The notes: generated by a model not told the origin, from the letters alone. DNA of 43,390 nt from Paraburkholderia phosphatilytica (GCF_003443895.1 NZ_QQOA01000055.1:1-43390); one strand, 5' to 3'. Shown: positions 15,821 to 24,168, numbered from the stretch's first letter. Translations and numbers: made by a program.

Positions 15821-16771
15821 CTAGACGTCGCGCACGCTGCGCGGCGACTGCATCACGGGGGCCATCACGTCGGCCGTTCCGGCGGACGTTTCCACTGTGC
15901 CCGCTTCGGCGTGCAGGAACGTCGCCAGCGCATCGATCAGCCGGTGCCGGCCGGCAGGATTGCGGCGCAGCACGAAACGCCACGACGCCGCGCGCGAGCG
16001 GTCCGGGAACACCGGCACGAGACGGCCGCTCGCAAGCTCCGGGTCGATCAGCGGCGCACGGCCGAGCGCGATGCCCGCACCGCCCACCGCCGCGCCGATC
16101 ACCTGGCTGAAGCTGCTGTAGCGGACGATCTTCGTCTCGAAGTCGTCGGGCAGACCGAACGTCGTGGCCCAGTTGCGCCAGTCGATCTCCGGGCTGTTCT
16201 CGTGCATCTCCTGCAACAGGCGACAGCGGCACACCGCGCGCGACGCGAACGGATACAGCTCGGGGCTGCACACCGGAAACACGCTTTCCTGCAACAGCAC
16301 GTCGTCGTCGGGTTTCAGCCGGCGCAGCGGCACATGCACGATCGCGAGATCGATGCCGTCGCGCGCGAAATCGGGTTCGCCCTCGATCACGACCGCGTTC
16401 AGCGGCGTATCGGGATGCAGCGACGAGAACTCGGCGAGCCGCCGCGCGAGCCACATCGACGAGAACGGCGAATTGGCCGACACCGTGAGCCGCGTGGCCG
16501 TGCCGCGGATCTCCGCGCACGCATCGCCGAGACGCGACAGCGCGTCGCTGACGGCGGGCAGCAGGCGCGCGCCCGCGGGCGTCACGCGGATGCCGCCCAC
16601 GCCCGTGCTGCGTTCCAGCAGCCGCGCGCCGAGTGTTTCTTCGAGCGAACGGATCTGATGGCTGACCGCGCTGGTCGACACGTTCAGCTCCGCCGCCGCG
16701 CGCGCGAACCCGCCGAGCCGGACGGAGGCTTCGAAAGCGCGCAACGCGTTCAGGGGAGGAAGGGTCGCCAT
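15821..16771 (-). CDS. LysR family transcriptional regulator, GcvA-like
   Basis: A 316-residue LysR protein. The N-terminus PPLNALRAFEASVRLGGFARAAAELNVSTSAVSHQIRSLEE is typical of the GcvA/TrpI-like group. The effector domain follows (RLTVSANSPFSSMWLARRL... PDDDVLLQESVFPVCSP). A C-terminal tail of about 20 residues after the usual end is Thr/Val-rich. The gene is divergent from the ABC exporter at 16889 with a 117-bp gap, which makes that exporter the most likely target; gltIJK on the other side is convergent. Confidence 0.92.
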   Translation of the reverse strand: MATLPPLNALRAFEASVRLGGFARAAAELNVSTSAVSHQIRSLEETLGARLLERSTGVGGIRVTPAGARLLPAVSDALSRLGDACAEIRGTATRLTVSANSPFSSMWLARRLAEFSSLHPDTPLNAVVIEGEPDFARDGIDLAIVHVPLRRLKPDDDVLLQESVFPVCSPELYPFASRAVCRCRLLQEMHENSPEIDWRNWATTFGLPDDFETKIVRYSSFSQVIGAAVGGAGIALGRAPLIDPELASGRLVPVFPDRSRAASWRFVLRRNPAGRHRLIDALATFLHAEAGTVETSAGTADVMAPVMQSPRSVRDV

Positions 16772-16788
16772 GCGGGGTATTGTAGGTT

Positions 16789-16806
16789 ATTCAACACCCC
16801 GTGAAA
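16789..16806. promoter_or_regulatory. Possible LysR-type dyad between lysR and the ABC exporter
   Basis: ATTCA at 16789-16793 and TGAAA at 16802-16806 form a short inverted repeat, with inner arms TTCA-N8-TGAA, in the divergent gap. Its size fits a LysR recognition site. It is weak and could be chance. Confidence 0.25.
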
Positions 16807-16888
16807 AAACATCCTTTGCCGCGCAAAGCCGGCGCGCGTAGCCTCTGATTCGCCAGGCACCGTGCGAACGATCAAGGAGAAAGCGGTC

Positions 16889-19800
16889 ATGTATTTCGAC
16901 AGACGCCTGTGGGCGATGATGGCGGGATTGCGCTGGCGGGTGGGCGTCGCGGTTGCGCTCGGGCTGCTGGCGCTCGGCGTCGGCATTCTGCGCTTCGTGT
17001 TTCTCGGCCGCGTGCTGGCGCTGGTGTTTGCCGGCGCGCCCGTGCGCAGCATCGCGACGGCCGCCGCCGCGACCGCCGTGTGCGTGCTGGTGCGCGCGGC
17101 GCTCGAACATCGCCGCACGGTGCTCGCGCAACGAACCGCCGGCCGCGTGCAGGCCGCACTGCGCGCGCGGCTGTTCGACCGGATCGCGGCGCTCGGGCCC
17201 GCGTGGTTCAGCGGCGAGCGCACGGGCGGCGTGATGCTGGCCGTCGTCGATGGGGTCGAGCAGCTGCAGAGCTTCTTTGGTGCATATCTGCCGCAGGTCG
17301 CGATCGCCGCGTGCGCGCCGGTGATGATCTTCGCGGTGCTCGCGTGGTGGGACGTGCCGACCGCGGCCGTGCTGCTGGCCGCGGCGCTTGTGACGCTCGC
17401 GCTGCCGCAGTTGATCCATCGGGCCGACCGGCGCGCGGCGCTCGCGCGTTCGGCCGCGTTCAAGGCGTTCGGCGAGGAATTCCTCGACGCCGTGCAGGGC
17501 CTGCCGACGCTGAAAGCCTTCGGTCAGAGCGCGGCATTCGGCGCGAAGCTCGCCGACAAGGCTCGCGCATTGTCCGGCAGCACCTTCTGGGTGCTCGCGC
17601 TCGGCCTGCTGACGCGCTTCTTCACCGATCTCGGCACCGGCCTCGGCGCGGCTGCGGCGATCGCCGTCGGCGCATGGCGGGTGCGTCACGGCGAGATGAG
17701 CCTCGAAGCGCTGCTGATCGTGCTGATGGCGGGCAGCGAGATTTTCCGGCCGCTGCGCGACCTGCGCGCGGTGCTGCATCAAGGGATGATCGGGCAGTCC
17801 GCGGCGGCCGCGATTCACGCGTTGCTCGATGCGCGCGGCGAGGCGCCGGCGGGCGCCTCGCCTCAGGTCGCGGACCTGCGCGCCGAGATCGCGTTCGATG
17901 GCGTGAGCTTCGCGTACCCCGGCCGGCGCGCCGATGCGCATGCGGACCTGAGCTTCACGATCCGGGCGGGCGAGACAGTGGCTGTCGTCGGTCCGAGCGG
18001 CGCGGGCAAGTCGACCATCGTGCGGCTGCTGCTGCGGCAGCACGACGTCACGGCAGGCGCGATCCGCATCGGCGGCCATGACCTTCGCGCGCTGGATGCC
18101 GCGCAGGTGCGCGGGATGATCGCGGTGGTCGCGCAGGACGCGACGCTGTTCGACGGCAACGTCGCCGACAACCTGCGGCTCGGCCGGCCCGACGCGAGCG
18201 ATGCGGAGATGATCGCGGCCGCGCGCGCTGCCAACGCGCACGACTTCATCTGCGCGTTGCCCGACGGCTACGACACGCGCATCGGCGAGCGCGGGCTCAC
18301 GTTGTCGGGCGGCCAGCGCCAGCGCATCGCGATCGCTCGCGCGCTGCTGCGCGACGCGCCGATCCTGCTGCTCGACGAAGCGCTGTCGTCGGTCGATGCC
18401 GAAAACGAGGCGTTGATCCAGCAGGCGCTCGACCGGCTCACGCAAGGCCGCACGACGCTGATCCTCGCGCATCGGCTCTCCAGCGTGATCGGCGCCGACC
18501 GCATCCTCGTGCTGGATCATGGCCGCGTGGTCGACGAAGGCACGCATGCCAGGCTGATCGCGCGTGACGGTCCGTACCGGCGGCTGATGGGGCCGCAGCT
18601 TGCCGCGGTGGCGGAGTCGGCCGTCGGCGAAGCCGCTACCGGTGCTACCGCGCACGCGTCGTCGGGTGCGGAAATCAAACCGCTGAACGACGATGCCGCG
18701 GCCATCGGCTGGCCCGAAACACTGCGCACGCTGCTGCGATTTGTGCGGCCGTGGCGAGGGCAGGTCGCGTGGACCGTGCTGTGCGGCATCGGCCGTGTGC
18801 TCGGGATGATCGGCGTGGGCATGATCGGCGCGCTGGCGGTGGGCGCGGTCTCGGCGGGGCGGCCGTTCGCCGCGCTGGTCGCGGTGCTGCTGTGCATGGC
18901 GCCACTCGCGGCCGTGCTGCACTGGCTCGAATCGTGGCTCGCGCACGACATGGCGTATCGGCTCCTCGCGGAGATGCGCATTGCGCTGTACGCGACGCTG
19001 GAACGTCTCGCGCCGGCGGGGCTGCTGCGCCGGCGCTCCGGCGATCTCGTCGCGCTCGCGACGCAGGACGTGGAGACGGTCGAGTATTTCTACGCGCACA
19101 CGCTCGCGCCCGCGTTCGTCGCGGTGCTGGTACCGGCCGGTGTGCTGGTGCTGCTCGCAACCGTGGCATGGCCGCTCGCGCTCGTGCTGCTGCCGTTTCT
19201 GCTGTGGGCGGGGCTCGCACCTGTGCTGGCACGCCGGGACATCGATCGCCTCGGCAGCGACGCCCGCGACGCGCTCGGCCTGCTCGGCGCGCACCTGACG
19301 GAGACGATCCAGGGCCTTGCCGAGCTGATTGCGTTTCAGGCCATCGAGCGTCGCCGCGCGGCGTTCGTCGCTGACGTCGAAACGTACCGGCAACGCCGCG
19401 CGAGGTTGCTCGACGACCTGTCGCGGCAGGGCGCCGCGCTCGAGCTGGCGAGCGGCCTGGGCGGCCTTGCAGTCGCGGTGCTTGGCGCGCTGCTGTGCGC
19501 GCAGGGCTGGTTCGCGCACGAGACGCTGCCGCTGCTGGTGCTGGTCGCGGTGGCGGCGTTCATGCCGGTCGGCGAAATCGCGCAGGTGGCCCGCCAGCTT
19601 GCCGACACGATCGCATCGACGCGCCGGCTGCGCGCGGTGGAGAAGGAGCCGGTGACGGTCGTCGATGGCGAACTCGCGGTGCGGGCGAATCCGGCCGTGC
19701 GTTTCGAGCGCGCGAGCTTCACGTATCCCGGCCGCGGCGTGCCCGCGATCGACGAAGCCAGCTTCGACGTGCCGAAGGGCAGCACGGTCGCGCTGGTCGG

Positions 19801-20428
19801 CGCGTCCGGCGCGGGCAAGTCGACCGTGGCGAGCCTGCTGCTGCGTTTCTGGGATCCGCAGCAAGGCCGCATCACGCTCGGCGGCGTCGATCTGCGACGT
19901 TTGCGGCTCGACGATCTGCGGCAGCACATCGCGCTGGTTGCACAGGATACCTATCTGTTCAACGACACGCTCGAAGCGAACATCCGGCTCGCCGCCAGCG
20001 ATGCATCGGCGACGGACGTGATGCGCGCGCTCGAACGCGCGGCGCTGGGCGACTTCGTTGCGCGACTACCGCAAGGTCTCGCCACCCGCGTCGGCGAGCG
20101 CGGCGTGCAGCTGTCGGGCGGGCAGCGCCAGCGGGTTGCGATCGCGCGCGCGTTCCTGAAGGATGCGCCGATCCTCATCCTCGACGAGGCGACTTCGCAC
20201 CTCGACACGATCAGCGAACAGCAGATCCGCGACGCGCTGGAAGAACTGATGACGCAGCGCACGTCGATCATCATCGCGCACCGGCTTTCGACGATCCGCA
20301 ACGCGGACGCGATCCTTGTGATCGAGCACGGCCGCGTGATCGAAGCGGGACGGCACGACGAGCTGATTGCCCGGCAAGGCGCGTACGCGCGGCTCGTCGC
20401 GCATCAGGCGGGGGCGTTCGCCGCGTAG
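16889..20428 (+). CDS. Single-chain ABC exporter with two TMD-NBD halves, CydDC-like
   Basis: A 1179-residue protein with two complete exporter halves. Half 1 has membrane helices up to about residue 300, then an NBD with Walker A GPSGAGKST (about 368), signature LSGGQRQR and Walker B ILLLDEA. Half 2 starts near residue 610, with Walker A GASGAGKST (about 971), signature LSGGQRQR and Walker B ILILDEA. Both NBDs look catalytically intact. Half 1 has a CydD-like stretch (LQSFFGAYLPQ, GLPTLKAFGQ) and half 2 a CydC-like one (DVETVEYFYAHTLAP). CydDC exports cysteine and glutathione to the periplasm and is normally two chains, so this seems to be a natural fusion. AAGGAG (16874-16879) is 9 bases before the ATG at 16889. 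No cydAB genes are near. Substrate is inferred only. Confidence 0.88.
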   Translation: MYFDRRLWAMMAGLRWRVGVAVALGLLALGVGILRFVFLGRVLALVFAGAPVRSIATAAAATAVCVLVRAALEHRRTVLAQRTAGRVQAALRARLFDRIAALGPAWFSGERTGGVMLAVVDGVEQLQSFFGAYLPQVAIAACAPVMIFAVLAWWDVPTAAVLLAAALVTLALPQLIHRADRRAALARSAAFKAFGEEFLDAVQGLPTLKAFGQSAAFGAKLADKARALSGSTFWVLALGLLTRFFTDLGTGLGAAAAIAVGAWRVRHGEMSLEALLIVLMAGSEIFRPLRDLRAVLHQGMIGQSAAAAIHALLDARGEAPAGASPQVADLRAEIAFDGVSFAYPGRRADAHADLSFTIRAGETVAVVGPSGAGKSTIVRLLLRQHDVTAGAIRIGGHDLRALDAAQVRGMIAVVAQDATLFDGNVADNLRLGRPDASDAEMIAAARAANAHDFICALPDGYDTRIGERGLTLSGGQRQRIAIARALLRDAPILLLDEALSSVDAENEALIQQALDRLTQGRTTLILAHRLSSVIGADRILVLDHGRVVDEGTHARLIARDGPYRRLMGPQLAAVAESAVGEAATGATAHASSGAEIKPLNDDAAAIGWPETLRTLLRFVRPWRGQVAWTVLCGIGRVLGMIGVGMIGALAVGAVSAGRPFAALVAVLLCMAPLAAVLHWLESWLAHDMAYRLLAEMRIALYATLERLAPAGLLRRRSGDLVALATQDVETVEYFYAHTLAPAFVAVLVPAGVLVLLATVAWPLALVLLPFLLWAGLAPVLARRDIDRLGSDARDALGLLGAHLTETIQGLAELIAFQAIERRRAAFVADVETYRQRRARLLDDLSRQGAALELASGLGGLAVAVLGALLCAQGWFAHETLPLLVLVAVAAFMPVGEIAQVARQLADTIASTRRLRAVEKEPVTVVDGELAVRANPAVRFERASFTYPGRGVPAIDEASFDVPKGSTVALVGASGAGKSTVASLLLRFWDPQQGRITLGGVDLRRLRLDDLRQHIALVAQDTYLFNDTLEANIRLAASDASATDVMRALERAALGDFVARLPQGLATRVGERGVQLSGGQRQRVAIARAFLKDAPILILDEATSHLDTISEQQIRDALEELMTQRTSIIIAHRLSTIRNADAILVIEHGRVIEAGRHDELIARQGAYARLVAHQAGAFAA

Positions 20429-20431
20429 CGG

Positions 20432-20462
20432 TTTGGGTATGCGGCGTGCCCGCATATCCAAA
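20432..20462. terminator. 13-bp stem-loop after the ABC exporter gene
   Basis: Arms 20432-20444 (TTTGGGTATGCGG) and 20450-20462 pair fully with one G-U, around the loop CGTGC. It begins 3 bases after the exporter stop. No T tract follows (TGAAAAA), so it may be a 3-prime stabilising hairpin and not a classic terminator. Confidence 0.5.
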
Positions 20463-20584
20463 TGAAAAACCGTTGCTTAGCAGTGCGCGTCATCGCTGTT
20501 AGATTGGCCGGCAGAGTCCCCCGCAAGGGGCAACGAAATCACGATCCGCGGGCAGTACGACGCGGGTCCATCGATGCTGCCGCC

Positions 20585-20932
20585 ATGAGCCCACTCGCCA
20601 CCAGCCTTCTTCTGACCATGCGCGCTGGCCGCGCGTACACCGCTTCGAATCTCGCACGGCTGCACGGCGCGTCGCTCGACGCGTCGAACTCGGCGTTACG
20701 CGAACTCGTCGCCGAAGGGAAGCTCCGGCCGTGCTACAACGCGCGCCGCGAGCAGGCGTTCTGTTCGACACGAGAGGAGCCGTCGCCCGCGCCGGACGAT
20801 GCCGACGGCTCGACGCAGCTACTGACCACCGTCGCCACCTTTCCGGTCACGCGCCGCGTCGAAGGCTCGCTGACGGACTACGGCCGCTTGATCGACGCGC
20901 ATCGCGCGCTGGCGATGCTCGCGCGTCGCTGA
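20585..20932 (+). CDS. Small winged-helix-like protein, hypothetical
   Basis: A 115-residue protein. Residues about 1-50 (LATSLLLTMRAGRAYTASNLARLHGASLDASNSALRELVAEGKLRPC) look like a winged helix-turn-helix. The rest is polar with a second helical stretch (GSLTDYGRLIDAHRALAMLARR). The ATG at 20585 is preferred because the 41 residues upstream in the same frame are Arg-rich and unlike protein. It lies between the exporter gene and the encapsulin operon on the same strand. A local DNA-binding role is plausible; no named family was recognised. Confidence 0.6.
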   Translation: MSPLATSLLLTMRAGRAYTASNLARLHGASLDASNSALRELVAEGKLRPCYNARREQAFCSTREEPSPAPDDADGSTQLLTTVATFPVTRRVEGSLTDYGRLIDAHRALAMLARR

Positions 20933-20945
20933 GCGGGCAACGTCC

Positions 20946-21152
20946 ATGTCACGCGCGCAGCCGTGGTCCGCGAGTTCGCCTCCCGCGAAGACGCTGATCG
21001 TGTTCGTCATCGCGGTGCTGCTGGTCTGCACCGAGACATGGTGGACGCGCGCGCGTCCAGCGCCGTCGGGTGCGTTGCGAACCCAGCAGAACCTCGCGCG
21101 CAACGACGCGAACGCAGCCGCTGGACGTCGCACTGGATTGACGGGCAGATAG
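20946..21152 (+). CDS. Putative small single-span membrane protein
   Basis: A 68-residue frame 13 bp after the winged-helix gene, with one hydrophobic segment (LIVFVIAVLLVCTETWW, residues about 17-33) and a polar tail. No good ribosome-binding site is visible, so translation could depend on coupling to the gene before. Similar tiny membrane proteins are common but not informative. It may be a chance frame. Confidence 0.35.
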   Translation: MSRAQPWSASSPPAKTLIVFVIAVLLVCTETWWTRARPAPSGALRTQQNLARNDANAAAGRRTGLTGR

Positions 21153-21260
21153 GCGCAATGTCCCTCTATTGCAGCGTGCATTCCTTCGTATCCGGCTGCT
21201 CATTTGGATAGCAGTTTTAATTGGTTTGAATCGGCGCATGGCGATCTCATAGTGGAGTCG

Positions 21261-21272
21261 TGATGGCTATAG
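21261..21272 (+). promoter_or_regulatory. TGATGGCTATAG motif before the rhodanese gene
   Basis: The 12-mer TGATGGCTATAG occurs 45 bp before the rhodanese start and again at 23137-23148 before the encapsulin gene. Its core CTATAG is palindromic. It is a candidate site for the XRE protein encoded at 22847. A weak upstream promoter (TTGAAT, then CATAGT) would put this copy near the transcription start, consistent with repression. Confidence 0.45.
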
Positions 21273-21317
21273 GCAGCAGCGCGAAGACGCTGCCGCCGCG
21301 ACTCATGGAGGCATCGA

Positions 21318-21785
21318 ATGACGCTGGACGTTCAGGAAAGGCCGCTGCATGCGGATCTGGAAGCGGCACGCGAAAGCGGCCGGGCGAACGGGTTGCCGTA
21401 CGCGGGCAGCGTGACGCCGCAAGCGGCGTGGGCGCTGCATTCGGCCCGTGAAGCCGTGCTCGTCGACGTGCGCACCGCGGAAGAACGCAAGTTCGTCGGC
21501 CACGTACCGGAGACGCTGCACGTGGCGTGGGCGACGGGTACGAGCTTCACGCGCAACCCGCGTTTCGTGCGCGAACTGGAAGCGAAAGCGGGCAAGGACG
21601 CCGCGATCGTGCTGCTGTGCCGCAGCGGCAACCGTTCCGCGCAGGCGGCGGAAGCGGCGGCCAGGGCGGGCTTCGCGAACGTGTTCAACATGCTCGAAGG
21701 CTTCGAGGGCGACCTCGACGAAGCCGGCCGGCGCGGCACGCACAACGGCTGGCGCTTTCATGGCCTGCCGTGGATTCAGGACTGA
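21318..21785 (+). CDS. Rhodanese-like sulfurtransferase of the encapsulin operon
   Basis: A 155-residue single-domain rhodanese. The catalytic cysteine is C101 in the active loop CRSGNRS. Flanking family motifs are DVRTAEERKFVGHVP near residue 50 and FNMLEGFEGDLDEAG after the loop. Rhodaneses carry sulfane sulfur as a cysteine persulfide between donors and acceptors. It is the first gene of the cluster rhodanese, EpsC, XRE, encapsulin and cysteine desulfurase, and rhodaneses are known neighbours of family 2A encapsulins. It could pass sulfur to or from the desulfurase. It is about 100 bp from the next gene. It has no signal peptide and so acts in the cytosol. Confidence 0.9.
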   Translation: MTLDVQERPLHADLEAARESGRANGLPYAGSVTPQAAWALHSAREAVLVDVRTAEERKFVGHVPETLHVAWATGTSFTRNPRFVRELEAKAGKDAAIVLLCRSGNRSAQAAEAAARAGFANVFNMLEGFEGDLDEAGRRGTHNGWRFHGLPWIQD

Positions 21786-21887
21786 CCACGACGCCCCGCC
21801 CGCTGGCGGGGCGAACCGATCTTTGCGGCGCGGCCGCGAAATCCGGCTGACAGAAGTGTCGCCCAACCGCTTTGGGGAGTGCGGGCC

Positions 21888-22850
21888 GTGACCGTCTTCA
21901 ACATCGACGCCATCGTCGGCGAGCTGCACACCGTGCGGCAGCGCTGGCGCGAAGAACAGAAACGTTCGCTCGAGCCCGGCGGGCGCGAACTGCCGTCGCG
22001 CGAAGCGCTCGCCGACGCGATCGACACGCTGAAAGGCGTGCTGTTCCCGATGCGGCTCGGTCCGCTCGATCTGCGCCAGGAAACCGAAGACTTCTACGTC
22101 GGGCACGCGCTCGATGCGGCGCTGCATGCGCTCCTCGCGCAGGCGAGGCTCGAACTGCACTACAGGGCGCGCCTTGCGCCGCCCGATGCCGTCAGCATCG
22201 ATGCGCAGGCGGCCGAAGCGATCCACGCGTTCGCCGGGCGTTTGCCCGCGATCCGCGCGGTGCTGGACAGCGACGTGCTCGCCGCGTTTCACGGCGATCC
22301 GGCGGCCGGCAGCGTGGACGAAGTGCTGCTGTGCTACCCCGGCGTACTCGCGATGATCCACTACCGCATCGCGCACGAACTGCACGGGCTCGGCTTGCCG
22401 CTGCTCGCCCGCATCCTGTCCGAACATGCGCATGCGGCGACCGGCATCGACATCCATCCCGGCGCGACCATCGGCGCTGGCTTCTTCATCGACCACGGCA
22501 CGGGCGTCGTGATCGGCGCGACTTCGATGATCGGCGAACGCGTGCGCGTCTACCAGGCGGTCACGCTCGGCGCGAAGCGCTTTCCGCGCGATGCGGCGGG
22601 ACATCTGGAAAAGGGCCTGCTGCGGCATCCGATCGTCGAGGACGACGTCGTCATCTATGCAGGCGCGACGATCCTCGGGCGCGTTACGCTGGGCCGCGGC
22701 GCGGTGATCGGCGGCAATGTGTGGCTGACGGAAAGCGTGCCGCCCGGCGCGCACGTCACGCAGGCGATCTCGCGGCACGATACGCGCTCCGCGACCGCGC
22801 CGCTCGCGCAAGCCGCTGATACCGCCGATATTGCCGACGCGCTGCGATGA
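21888..22850 (+). CDS. epsC: Serine O-acetyltransferase, EpsC type
   Basis: A 320-residue enzyme that acetylates serine with acetyl-CoA to give O-acetylserine, the direct precursor of cysteine. A helical N-terminal domain of about 180 residues precedes a left-handed beta-helix of hexapeptide repeats (IDIHPGATIGAGFFIDHG, VVIGATSMIGERVRVYQAVTLGA, GATILGRVTLGRGAVIGGN). The catalytic histidine pair of the family is represented by IHPGA and DHGTG. The GTG at 21888 is preferred because GGGGAG (21874-21879) is 8 bases upstream. It ends ADALR, without the terminal isoleucine that CysE uses to dock into cysteine synthase. It overlaps the XRE gene by ATGA. Confidence 0.9.
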   Translation: MTVFNIDAIVGELHTVRQRWREEQKRSLEPGGRELPSREALADAIDTLKGVLFPMRLGPLDLRQETEDFYVGHALDAALHALLAQARLELHYRARLAPPDAVSIDAQAAEAIHAFAGRLPAIRAVLDSDVLAAFHGDPAAGSVDEVLLCYPGVLAMIHYRIAHELHGLGLPLLARILSEHAHAATGIDIHPGATIGAGFFIDHGTGVVIGATSMIGERVRVYQAVTLGAKRFPRDAAGHLEKGLLRHPIVEDDVVIYAGATILGRVTLGRGAVIGGNVWLTESVPPGAHVTQAISRHDTRSATAPLAQAADTADIADALR

Positions 22851-23092
22851 ACACGCTGGTTCGCCACTTCGGCACGACCGTGCGCGGGCTGCGCGAAGCC
22901 CAGTCGTGGTCGCAGGAGCAGCTCGCGGAGCACGCGGGACTCAACCGCTCGTACGTCGGCGAGATCGAACGGGGCACCGTGATCGCGTCGATCGTCACGG
23001 TCGAGAAGATCGCGCGCGCGTTCAATGTGCCGATCGCGACCTTGCTGCCCGCGGTAGCTTCGCACGCGTCCGACGCTTCGCTTCACCCCTGA
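22847..23092 (+). CDS. XRE-type helix-turn-helix regulator of the encapsulin operon
   Basis: An 81-residue one-domain Cro/CI protein: VRGLREAQSWSQEQLAEHAGLNRSYVGEIERG is the helix-turn-helix, then IVTVEKIARAFNVPIATLLP. There is no effector domain. The ATG overlaps the epsC stop (ATGA), so it is made with the acetyltransferase. Its size resembles restriction-system controller proteins, but no methylase or nuclease is present. The nearby repeated motif TGATGGCTATAG is the natural candidate target. I infer that it tunes shell and cargo expression. Confidence 0.88.
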   Translation: MNTLVRHFGTTVRGLREAQSWSQEQLAEHAGLNRSYVGEIERGTVIASIVTVEKIARAFNVPIATLLPAVASHASDASLHP

Positions 23093-23136
23093 TCGTATCC
23101 ATAGCAAGGATCGCGAGCGCGCGATGCCGCTCCGAA

Positions 23137-23148
23137 TGATGGCTATAG
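23137..23148 (+). promoter_or_regulatory. TGATGGCTATAG motif before the encapsulin gene
   Basis: Second copy of the 12-mer found at 21261. Here it reads ATGGCTATAGCAT, with the 8-bp palindrome GCTATAGC at its centre, and it ends 4 bp before a -35 box. That position would suit an activator. A related half-site (ATCCATAGCAAGGAT) begins at 23097. Confidence 0.5.
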
Positions 23149-23152
23149 CATG

Positions 23153-23181
23153 TTGAGCGGTGGCCTGGCGGTCCTGATAAT
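23153..23181 (+). promoter_or_regulatory. Sigma-70 promoter for the encapsulin gene
   Basis: TTGAGC (23153-23158) and GATAAT (23176-23181) are 17 bp apart, good matches to TTGACA and TATAAT. The start of transcription would be near 23188, about 48 bp before the encapsulin ATG, so shell and cargo can be expressed separately from rhodanese-epsC-xre. Confidence 0.55.
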
Positions 23182-23235
23182 TCCATTTCGTCATAAGCAT
23201 TGCTGTTTTCTTTCTAAGGAACCGGAGTCCCGTCC

Positions 23236-24168
23236 ATGTCCACGATCGTGAGCGGCCAGACCGCACTCGGCGATAACGCAGCGCGCCAGCTAGCCAACGC
23301 CACCAAGACCGTTCCGCAGCTTTCCACCATCACGCCGCGCTGGCTCACGCATCTGCTGCAGTGGGTGCCGGTGGAAGCCGGCATCTACCGGCTGAACCGC
23401 GTGAAGGACCCGGAAGCGGTGCGGGCCGCCTGCACCGCGCGCGAAGACGAAGCCACGCTGCCGAGCACCTTCGTGCCGTATGAAGAGCAGCCGCGCGAGT
23501 ACTTCCTGAATGCGGTCAGCACCGTGCTCGACGTGCATACGCGAATCTCCGATCTCTACAGCAGCCCGCACGACCAGATCAAGGAACAGCTGCGCCTGAC
23601 GATCGAAACGATCAAGGAACTGCAGGAAAGCCAGCTGATCAACAATCCGGATTACGGACTCCTTGCGAATGTCGAGGACGATCAAGTGCTCCTTCCGCTG
23701 ACGGGTGCGCCGACGCCGGACGATCTCGACGAGCTCCTCACGAAGGTGTGGAAAGAGCCCGCGTTCTTTCTCACGCACCCGCTCGCGATCGCCGCGTTCG
23801 GCCGCGAATGCACGCGACGCGGCGTGCCGCCGCCCACCGTCAGCCTGTTCGGTTCGCAGTTCATCACGTGGCGCGGCATTCCGCTGATTCCGTCGGACAA
23901 GGTGCCGGTTACCGACGGCAAGACGAAGATCCTGCTGCTGCGCGTCGGCGACAAGCGTCAGGGCGTGGTCGGCCTGTATCAGCCGGGTGTGGCGGGCGAG
24001 CAGGGCCCGGGGCTGTCGGTTCGCTTCATGGGCATCAACAATCAGGCAATCGCGTCGTACCTGATCTCGCTGTACTGTTCGCTCGCCGTGCATTCGCCGG
24101 ACGCGCTCGCGGTGCTCGATGAAGTGGAGATCGGCAAGTACCATGACTATGCAGACACCTACCGCTAA
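23236..24168 (+). CDS. Family 2A encapsulin nanocompartment shell protein (SrpI-like)
   Basis: A 310-residue HK97-fold shell subunit. Diagnostic stretches are RQLANATKTVPQLSTITPRW, the dimerising region DVHTRISDLYSSPHDQI, NGAPTPDD-like LTGAPTPDDLDELLTKVWKE, FGRECTRRGVPPPTVSLFGS, and SVRFMGINNQAIASYLISLY. They match the SrpI type from Synechococcus elongatus closely. There is no cyclic-nucleotide-binding insertion, so it belongs to family 2A and not 2B. Family 2A shells form icosahedral particles that enclose a cysteine desulfurase and can store elemental sulfur. It has its own promoter and overlaps the desulfurase gene by about 26 bp, which suits coordinated shell and cargo synthesis. Confidence 0.95.
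   Translation: MSTIVSGQTALGDNAARQLANATKTVPQLSTITPRWLTHLLQWVPVEAGIYRLNRVKDPEAVRAACTAREDEATLPSTFVPYEEQPREYFLNAVSTVLDVHTRISDLYSSPHDQIKEQLRLTIETIKELQESQLINNPDYGLLANVEDDQVLLPLTGAPTPDDLDELLTKVWKEPAFFLTHPLAIAAFGRECTRRGVPPPTVSLFGSQFITWRGIPLIPSDKVPVTDGKTKILLLRVGDKRQGVVGLYQPGVAGEQGPGLSVRFMGINNQAIASYLISLYCSLAVHSPDALAVLDEVEIGKYHDYADTYR

Noticed and set aside
16787..19927. Antisense open frame of 1046 codons under the ABC exporter
   Set aside because: Arg/His/Gln-rich shadow of a GC-rich gene; the sense frame has two complete ABC domains and a ribosome-binding site.
22847..23092. XRE gene as a restriction-modification controller protein
   Set aside because: The size fits, but no methylase or nuclease gene is near, and the gene is coupled to epsC in a sulfur operon.
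23236..24168. Shell protein as a prophage major capsid
   Set aside because: The sequence is SrpI-like, and no portal, protease, terminase or tail genes are present.
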